Shown in pieces: positions 7,836 to 14,118 of a stretch of 64,000 nucleotides of DNA (position 1 is the first letter of the stretch; each line of letters starts with the position of its first letter). The notes beneath the pieces are model-generated. The model was not told the DNA's origin and did no database searches. It saw only the letters and a list, made by a program, of their open reading frames with translations. The stretch covers positions 62,001 through 126,000 of the forward strand of contig CANNCQ010000006.1 in the NCBI GenBank assembly GCA_947503135.1. The letters run 5' to 3'. Source of the stretch: an uncultured Aquimarina sp. GTDB taxonomy: Bacteria > Bacteroidota > Bacteroidia > Flavobacteriales > Flavobacteriaceae. The translations under genes were made by a program, and so were the position numbers.

Positions 7836-10199
7836 ATGGAGTCAAAAATTAAGAACGAAATAATTGAATCATCACCAATACGGGGCTTCAAAGATTTTAA
7901 TTTGAAAGAGCAACTATATAGATATGTAAAATATTGGTATTGGTTTTTAATTAGTTTTTTGTTCTCGCTAGTAATTGCTTTTTTATATTTAAAATATACA
8001 GTCCCTCAATACAGTGTTTCTTCTACAATAGTTATTTCTCAAGAAAATAACCTGAGTGAAGCTGGTTTAGGTGCTTTTGAAGAACTGGGTTTGGAGCGCT
8101 CTCAAACTCAAATTGAAAGTGAAATAGAAATTCTGAGATCTAAAACTTTAATTGGGGATGTGGTAAGAAAGTTGAAATTGAATATTCAATACTTTTCTCA
8201 AGGCAGTTTTATTGAAAAAGAACATTTTGAAGACGCACCAGTTGCTATTGACTTTTTGGTTCCTAACACCACATTGAAAAATAAATTTTTAATTCTTAAC
8301 ATAAAAATTACCTCTTTACAAACCTACACATTGCTTAATACCGAAGAAGAGGAAGTGGGTAAGTACCAATATGGAGATGTAATAAAAACCAAATTAGGTA
8401 ATGCTACGATAAACGCTACAAAAAATTTAACAAAGCAAACTGTAGGTACTATTGTGAAAATTAAACTTGTTCCACTAAAATATGTGGTGCAAAGTTACAG
8501 GTCTCGTATGAGGATAGATAAAACTTCTTTTGGCTCGTCTGTACTTTCAATTTCATTAAGAGATCCAATTGTAAATAAAGCAAAAGTGTTTATTGATGAG
8601 TTAGTGGATGAATACGAAAAATCAACGACCCTTCATAAGCAAAAAACCTACAACAAAACCGTAGATTTTATATCAGAAAGATTAGAGCTTATTTCTAAAG
8701 ACTTATCACTGGTAGATAATGAAGCTGCTGGATATTTGTCAAAATACGGACTTACCGAAGATGTTTCTGCAGCCACTGAAAGAATTGCAACAGCATCAAC
8801 GGAAAATAAAAAACAAATTGGCGATTTAAAAAATCAAATTGATCTTTTAGCTTCAACCCAAAACAAACTCTCTAAAACAAATAATGAATATACTTCTATT
8901 CCATTAAGCTTGGATTTAGGGCCTTCGGTTTCGTTATCGCAAATTACCGATTACAATACTTTAGTGGCTACACGTGACAGGTTGCTGGAAACCTCTAGCT
9001 TGCAAAACCCTGCGGTAATTGCTATTGATAGGCAATTACAAAATTCAAAAGGGATTTTACTTAAAAGTATAAAAGGTTTAATAGAAAAATATGAAGTTAA
9101 ACTAAAGGATCTCTTAAGTCAGGAGCAACTTATAGCCAGTAAAATTTTTAAGGCACCTAAGCAACAAAAGGACTTAAGGGTTATTGCCCGTGAACAAGGG
9201 GTTAAAGAACAGTTGTATTTAAATTTACTTGAGAAAAAAGAGGAAGCCAATATTACAAGTCACATTACAGTGCCAAATTCTAGAATTATAGATAGAGCGT
9301 CATCACTTAGTTCAGGACCTATTTTTCCTAATTCTAAACGAACGTATACCTTGTCTTTAATTATTGGTTTTATAATACCTTTTATGTTTATTTATTTAAA
9401 AGATTTGCTAAACACAAATGTGAAATCAAAAAAGGATATAGAAGAACTAACCTCTGCTCCTTTTATAGGAACAATACCTAAAAGTAAAATCACAAAAGGA
9501 TTTGCTATTGAAAAGCAAAGTAGGACGCCAATCTCCGAGGCTTTTAGGATGCTAAGAACAGATATCGATTTTTTAATGTCCGATGTTGATAAAGTGAAGG
9601 GAAAAGTGATTTTTGTAACCTCCAGTGTATCTGGAGAAGGTAAAACATTTATAGCTTCCAATATAGCTAAAGCCTTGTCCCTGTATGGTAATAAAATAGC
9701 CTTTATAGGTACTGATTTAAGAAAACCTAAATTTCATGAATTTTTAGATTTACCTAAAGGGATTCAAACTAAGGGGTTAAGTAATTACATATCAAACCCT
9801 GAGGTTTCCATAGAGGATGTGATTTATCCATTTGGTTCGGATAATGATATTTTAGATGTTATTCCGCCAGGTATTGTACCTCCAAACCCTACAGCACTTT
9901 TAATTAATAATCGCACAAAAAAGATATTTGATTATTTAGAGTCTAATTACGATTATGTGGTTGTAGATACTTCTCCTACAGGTTTGGTAACAGATACTAT
10001 TTTAATAGGGGATTATGCCGACTTAACGATTTATGTAACCAGAGAAAATTACTCGGACAAACGACTTTTAAGTTTACCTGAAAAATACTATACAGAAAAT
10101 AGGCTGCAAAATATAGCCCTGTTGTTAAATGATGTTTCCAATGGCTATGGCTATGGTTACGGCTATGGTTATGGTTACGGTTATGGGAATAAAGATTGA
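7836..10199 (+). CDS. Wzc-like polysaccharide co-polymerase / bacterial tyrosine kinase
   Basis: This inner-membrane protein of 787 residues combines a Wzz-type chain-length domain (transmembrane helices near residues 33-52 and 505-525 flanking a coiled-coil-rich periplasmic part) with a cytoplasmic BY-kinase domain. The Walker A motif is SVSGEGKTF near residue 600, a Walker A' follows in FIGTDLRKP, and Walker B is YVVVDTSP near residue 707. The C terminus is a tyrosine cluster of seven consecutive Gly-Tyr pairs, the expected autophosphorylation tail. It should control export and chain length together with the Wza-like protein. The 3' end overlaps the convergent phosphopantetheinyl transferase gene by 19 bases. 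Confidence 0.92.
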   Translation: MESKIKNEIIESSPIRGFKDFNLKEQLYRYVKYWYWFLISFLFSLVIAFLYLKYTVPQYSVSSTIVISQENNLSEAGLGAFEELGLERSQTQIESEIEILRSKTLIGDVVRKLKLNIQYFSQGSFIEKEHFEDAPVAIDFLVPNTTLKNKFLILNIKITSLQTYTLLNTEEEEVGKYQYGDVIKTKLGNATINATKNLTKQTVGTIVKIKLVPLKYVVQSYRSRMRIDKTSFGSSVLSISLRDPIVNKAKVFIDELVDEYEKSTTLHKQKTYNKTVDFISERLELISKDLSLVDNEAAGYLSKYGLTEDVSAATERIATASTENKKQIGDLKNQIDLLASTQNKLSKTNNEYTSIPLSLDLGPSVSLSQITDYNTLVATRDRLLETSSLQNPAVIAIDRQLQNSKGILLKSIKGLIEKYEVKLKDLLSQEQLIASKIFKAPKQQKDLRVIAREQGVKEQLYLNLLEKKEEANITSHITVPNSRIIDRASSLSSGPIFPNSKRTYTLSLIIGFIIPFMFIYLKDLLNTNVKSKKDIEELTSAPFIGTIPKSKITKGFAIEKQSRTPISEAFRMLRTDIDFLMSDVDKVKGKVIFVTSSVSGEGKTFIASNIAKALSLYGNKIAFIGTDLRKPKFHEFLDLPKGIQTKGLSNYISNPEVSIEDVIYPFGSDNDILDVIPPGIVPPNPTALLINNRTKKIFDYLESNYDYVVVDTSPTGLVTDTILIGDYADLTIYVTRENYSDKRLLSLPEKYYTENRLQNIALLLNDVSNGYGYGYGYGYGYGYGNKD
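10143..10184 (+). repeat. Seven tandem GGN-TAY codon pairs (Gly-Tyr tail of the Wzc-like kinase)
   Basis: Seven copies of a 6-base unit encode (Gly-Tyr)7 just before the kinase stop codon. Third bases vary (GGC or GGT, TAT or TAC), so the units are not perfect copies. The last unit also contains the stop codon of the convergent phosphopantetheinyl transferase gene. Such arrays can change copy number by slippage, which would alter the number of phosphorylatable tyrosines. Confidence 0.85.
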
Positions 10200-10912
10200 T
10201 GTTTTTCCTTAAAATCATACCACTGTACGTGGTTAATTTCACCTTTAATGGCTATAGCTCCAATATAGTTTTTGTAAGGAGAAAAAGGTTTTAAAAACCA
10301 TTTTGATTTTTCGTTAAGATCCCATTTTGTAGCTAACAATTCGGCATGATTTTCCTTATCTAGTGATACTACAAATTGATCTAACGGAAATGATAATCCG
10401 CTACCTTCGGCTTTAATGAATGCTTCTTTTCGGGTCCAGCAATTAAAAAAACCTTGAGGTCTATTAGCAATACTAAGTTTTGTAAGCTCATTAATTTCTT
10501 CAGCAGAAAAAAAAGAGGTTGCTATTTCTTCATGGTTGAGGTTTAAATTTAGTTTTTCAACATCAACTCCTATTTCATAATCTTTTGTGAATCCAATAAT
10601 AATAACACCTCCTGAGTGGGAAACATTAAATTTTATGTGAGGGTACTGCTTAACAAAGGGTTTGTTATTATCAGAGTAGTGAAATTGAATTGTGTTGGGC
10701 TTTTTTTTGCAATAGCGACTCAGTAATATTCTGAGACATCCGCGTGCAACAATATAACAGTTGTAATCTTTTTTGAAACGAAATTTTTGAGCACGTTTAT
10801 TTTCGTCTTCGGTGAGTAGGTTTTGTAAATAATCTAGGTGTATTTTAAAATCATTTACCCTAATCTTCCATAAATGGACTTCATGTTTAGTTAAACAATA
10901 ATTCGTATTCAT
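10181..10912 (-). CDS. Sfp-type 4'-phosphopantetheinyl transferase
   Basis: This enzyme moves the phosphopantetheine arm of CoA onto a serine of carrier domains and so activates the NRPS and carrier proteins of this cluster. The protein (about 243 residues) has the Sfp-family motifs: GVDVE near residue 115 with the Mg-binding acidic residues, and WTRKEAFIKAEG near residue 160 (the WxxKEAxxKxxG signature). I chose the ATG at 10912 (MNTNYCLTK). An upstream in-frame ATG at 10939 would add 9 residues. It is the last gene of the minus-strand arm of the NRPS cluster, and its stop codon lies inside the Gly-Tyr repeat of the convergent kinase gene. Confidence 0.92.
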   Translation of the reverse strand: MNTNYCLTKHEVHLWKIRVNDFKIHLDYLQNLLTEDENKRAQKFRFKKDYNCYIVARGCLRILLSRYCKKKPNTIQFHYSDNNKPFVKQYPHIKFNVSHSGGVIIIGFTKDYEIGVDVEKLNLNLNHEEIATSFFSAEEINELTKLSIANRPQGFFNCWTRKEAFIKAEGSGLSFPLDQFVVSLDKENHAELLATKWDLNEKSKWFLKPFSPYKNYIGAIAIKGEINHVQWYDFKEKHQSLFP

Positions 10913-10972
10913 TTTATCAATTAGTTGTTTGGAAGGCAAATTGTAAAAAAAGACGCAATATTACTTTGCAAT

Positions 10973-11659
10973 TTAGTACTCCCAAGTTACTTTTTCTTTA
11001 GTTAAAGTAATTGGATTTCCAACGTACACCCCCGGTGTATTGGAAATATCTTTACTCACTACAGAGTTTGCGCCTATTACAGAATTAGAAGCAATTTTTG
11101 TTCCTTTTAGTATTGAGCTTCTACACCCAAACCAAACTTTATTGCCTATTGTAATTGATTTATTAGGATTAATCACATTTTGGTTTTCATCTTTAATTTT
11201 ATGAAAATCAGTATCCATAAAAAGGCACTCCCATGAGACTAAACAATTATCTCCAAAAGTAATACGCTTTTGAGCCATTATGGTAGTAAGTGAAGTAATC
11301 ACAAAATTATCACCCAATTCTAAAACACCGTTTTTTGAAACATAAATTTTAGATCCATAACCAATTCGGGCAGTACCTTTAAAAATAATAGTTCCTTCCA
11401 CTTGCCAAATACTTCGATTGTTTTTTTTATCAAAAAGCGCTCCTTCTCCATAGTCATATCCTATTTGAATCATGCCCGTTTTTATAGGGCTCAAAATTTT
11501 AATGTTGCCCGAAAGTTTTAAAAAAACAACTTTGTTTGAAACAATAAAAGGCAATTTAATAGCATCTTTAAAGGGCAGGTATTTAAAGTTAAATACAATC
11601 GATTTTAAAGTTAGTCTTTGTACTAGCTTAATAACTTTGAGTATTGAAGACTGATGCAT
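10973..11659 (-). CDS. Left-handed beta-helix (hexapeptide repeat) acyltransferase
   Basis: The C-terminal two thirds (from about residue 90) are imperfect hexapeptide repeats with the [LIV]-G-x4 pattern (for example TIGNKVWFG, NSVIGANSVVS) and end in PGVYVGNP, as in CapG/WbbJ-like O-acetyltransferases. The N-terminal ~80 residues are not clearly part of the helix. The enzyme probably transfers an acetyl or other acyl group from CoA to a hydroxyl. It is on the NRPS strand, 41 bases downstream of the thioesterase-containing gene, so it may decorate the peptide. It could equally be a polysaccharide-modifying gene that ended up in this operon. Confidence 0.8.
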   Translation of the reverse strand: MHQSSILKVIKLVQRLTLKSIVFNFKYLPFKDAIKLPFIVSNKVVFLKLSGNIKILSPIKTGMIQIGYDYGEGALFDKKNNRSIWQVEGTIIFKGTARIGYGSKIYVSKNGVLELGDNFVITSLTTIMAQKRITFGDNCLVSWECLFMDTDFHKIKDENQNVINPNKSITIGNKVWFGCRSSILKGTKIASNSVIGANSVVSKDISNTPGVYVGNPITLTKEKVTWEY

Positions 11660-11700
11660 TGGAGATTTAAATTTTAATAAGGCTTTAAATGTTTCTTTAA

Positions 11701-13311
11701 TTATTGATCATTCATTAACTCTTCAATAGCTTCGGCGGTTTTTTCAACGTCAGGATAATCAAATAAAGTGGCGTGGTTACCATTTGTTTCAACCATAGGT
11801 ATTTTTTTTGTTCCGGTTTTCACATGCTCCCACGATTCAAAAATAGCCTTGTTGTAATTGGGCTCAATTTTTTTCGTTAAAAGTAAAGATATACTTTCCG
11901 CTTTGGTTTTCCAGTCGTACTGATTTAAAAGTTTTTCTAAATGAAACATTACATTAACGGCATTTTTTTCTTCTTCAGATCCCGAAATTTTAACAAGCAG
12001 TGGTCTAAAATAAAGAAATGCCCTTGCAGCTATCATTACTTTTAGTGTTTCATAAGGGTTTTGGAAAAAGCGTTTTATAAAAAAAGAAACACGCACCGTA
12101 AGCCTAGATTTATCAAGCAATAAGCGATGATCGGCAATGGTGTCGGCAACAATAATATTGGTGTCTCTAGATTTTGTTTTTAGATAGGAAGCGATTTCTA
12201 TACCCACACAAGTACTAAAACAGTATACGAGTACATTAATCACTCCGGTGGGTTGTACTTGAATGATTTCGTCGGCATAGTCTTTACTCATTTGAGCAAT
12301 ACTCTTATGCATATTATTTTTTTGATAGGTGCCTTTGGTCTGTATAGCATACAAGGGCCTATCCGAATCCATGTTTTTAGACAAATTTTTATAGGTAAAG
12401 GCATGGCCACCACCAGCATGTATGCAAAATAATGGATTTTTAGTTCCTTTACTAGAAATGGGAACCACGTATTTCCATGATTGCTCTTTGCTCTTTTTTG
12501 AGCTAATCATTTGTGACAGCTCATCAATAGTTTGATATTCAAAAATAGCATTAGCTTCTAGGGCAATACCTTGGTTTTTAGCTTTAGTAAGAATTTGTAT
12601 ACTTAAAATAGAATCCCCTCCAATTTCAAAAAAATTATCGTTTGTTTTTATATGTGAAAAACCTAGTGTTTCCTCCCAAATTTTAACAAGACTATCTTTA
12701 ATTTTAGTGTTTTTTTCAACAACTTTTTGGGTCGTTGGGTTTGTTTTTGATACCGATCGGGATTGTGTTAAGAGGGCTAATTCTTCAATGGTTTGATGCT
12801 TAAAAATGTCATTAGATTGAAAAATAAACCCTTCCTTTTTAGCCTTGGTAACAATTTGAATACTTAAAATAGAATCCCCTCCAATTTCAAAAAAATTATC
12901 TGTTGTTTTTATAGGAGAAAAGCCTAGTGTTTCTTCCCATATTTTAGTGAGTTTGTTCTCTACATTATTTTTAACAGTAGCCTTTGTGGCTTTTTGTTTG
13001 CTTTTAGATATAGAAGATTGCTGAAATTGTTTTAATAGAGGTCTATTAATTTTGCCATTTGGTAAAATCGGAATTTTATCTACAAAGTAAACGGAGGAAG
13101 GAATCATGTAATCAGGAAGTTTTCCCTTTAAATTTTCCTTAAGCTTAGAAGCTTCTATGTTTTTATTGCTTTCAACATAAGCTACAATGTGCTTGTTATT
13201 AGCAACTTTTTTTGAGGCATTATCCCGTAGTGCAATCTTTACTTTTTTGGCAAGTAATTCCTTTGCTTTAGGAGAAAGCCCGTTTATTTTAGTAGTAATA
13301 TCTGTTTTCAT
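11701..13311 (-). CDS. NRPS subunit: adenylation C-subdomain (A9-A10), two carrier domains, thioesterase
   Basis: This 536-residue protein begins not with a full domain but with the end of an adenylation domain. After a ~30-residue leader comes HIVAYVESN, then the A9 motif LPDYMIP near residue 69 and A10 PNGKINR near residue 87, with the lysine needed for amino-acid activation. Two carrier domains follow, each with FFEIGGDSILSIQI (serines near residues 144 and 231). From about residue 300 there is a type I thioesterase. The thioesterase nucleophile region reads CFSTC rather than GxSxG, and GNHATLF near residue 512 supplies the histidine. The start codon shares a base with the stop of the methyltransferase gene (TAATG). 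A1-A8 are encoded two genes upstream. Confidence 0.88.
   Translation of the reverse strand: MKTDITTKINGLSPKAKELLAKKVKIALRDNASKKVANNKHIVAYVESNKNIEASKLKENLKGKLPDYMIPSSVYFVDKIPILPNGKINRPLLKQFQQSSISKSKQKATKATVKNNVENKLTKIWEETLGFSPIKTTDNFFEIGGDSILSIQIVTKAKKEGFIFQSNDIFKHQTIEELALLTQSRSVSKTNPTTQKVVEKNTKIKDSLVKIWEETLGFSHIKTNDNFFEIGGDSILSIQILTKAKNQGIALEANAIFEYQTIDELSQMISSKKSKEQSWKYVVPISSKGTKNPLFCIHAGGGHAFTYKNLSKNMDSDRPLYAIQTKGTYQKNNMHKSIAQMSKDYADEIIQVQPTGVINVLVYCFSTCVGIEIASYLKTKSRDTNIIVADTIADHRLLLDKSRLTVRVSFFIKRFFQNPYETLKVMIAARAFLYFRPLLVKISGSEEEKNAVNVMFHLEKLLNQYDWKTKAESISLLLTKKIEPNYNKAIFESWEHVKTGTKKIPMVETNGNHATLFDYPDVEKTAEAIEELMNDQ
12601..12946 (-). repeat. Duplicated carrier-domain coding segment (two copies, 261 bases apart)
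   Basis: The segments 12601-12685 and 12862-12946 encode the centres of the two tandem carrier domains. Their first 39 bases (plus-strand direction) are identical, and I count 7 mismatches over 85 bases. The offset of 261 bases is 87 codons, one carrier domain plus linker. This indicates a recent in-frame duplication or recent gene conversion. Confidence 0.8.
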
Positions 13312-14108
13312 TATTTTATGGCCTTAACAACAATCATTGAATTTGCCCACCATAAATCAATCACATCAGTAGGCATTTTTAAATCAATTTTTTGTATTTG
13401 AAAAGAAGAAAAATGTTTAAGCAATAAGCGTTGATGCTCTCTACTTAAGGAATCTATTTCATTGGAGAAGTAAGTAAAAGACCCTCCTTTGTTTAAATGT
13501 TCGGATGCTACAGGGAAAAAGTGCTCAGCAAACGTGATGCTTTCGTTAACATACTTCATATATTCCTCCTGATTTAATGGGTAGGTGTGAAAAAAAATAC
13601 CGTCAAAAAGTTGTAAATCATCAATTACATCTTGCCACAGTCCCTTTACCATTTTAATGTCACTTGCAGGGTAATTATTTTTCCAATCTACAAAGTAGTC
13701 TTTAATAACTTCGTCATTGCACTCTATTATAGTATGAGATTTTACATTGTGTTTTTGAATCATATCCGAAGAGATTCCTCTACCAAAACCTATTTCCAAG
13801 ATATCACCTTTAGTATCACAAATCACATCGGCCATTTTTTGCATAAGCGGAATTTGCCAATCTTCCATGATTTCCTTATCGGAAAGTTTGGTGTGGGTAC
13901 GATCGTTAATTTCTCGTACTTGATTATCGATGGTTCCAGGAACAAAGTGTTTTGTAACTTCATCTAAAGCTTCAATATCTAATGAGAATTCTTTTAATGC
14001 CCTGTTTATAACAGTAGATCTTTGAATGTCTCGAGGAGGATTTATAAAATCTTCCTTGGTGATTTCTAAATTGATTTCAAAACCGTTAGCTCTTCGTAAT
14101 CTTCTCAT
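13311..14108 (-). CDS. GAMT-like SAM-dependent methyltransferase encoded between the halves of an adenylation domain
   Basis: This class I methyltransferase (265 residues) has the SAM-binding motif LEIGFGRG near residue 108, followed by IIECND and KGLWQDV, and then FFHTYPL near residue 173. The order and spacing match the guanidinoacetate/arginine methyltransferase (GAMT/RMT2-like) family. The aspartate of the GAMT motif YDTYP, which contacts the guanidino substrate, is histidine here, so a guanidino substrate is doubtful. I chose the ATG at 14108, 10 bases after the stop of the upstream NRPS gene. An earlier in-frame start at 14144 would overlap that gene. Its stop overlaps the next start by one base. 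Its position between A8 and A9 is where N- or O-methyltransferase domains are inserted in interrupted adenylation domains, so it probably acts on the carrier-bound amino acid. Confidence 0.85.
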   Translation of the reverse strand: MRRLRRANGFEINLEITKEDFINPPRDIQRSTVINRALKEFSLDIEALDEVTKHFVPGTIDNQVREINDRTHTKLSDKEIMEDWQIPLMQKMADVICDTKGDILEIGFGRGISSDMIQKHNVKSHTIIECNDEVIKDYFVDWKNNYPASDIKMVKGLWQDVIDDLQLFDGIFFHTYPLNQEEYMKYVNESITFAEHFFPVASEHLNKGGSFTYFSNEIDSLSREHQRLLLKHFSSFQIQKIDLKMPTDVIDLWWANSMIVVKAIK

Positions 14109-14118
14109 AGTGTTTGTT

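Noticed and set aside
10140..10190. CRISPR-like or non-coding tandem repeat
   Set aside because: The unit is 6 bases, in frame, with synonymous third-base variation that preserves Gly-Tyr. It is a coding tail typical of BY-kinases.
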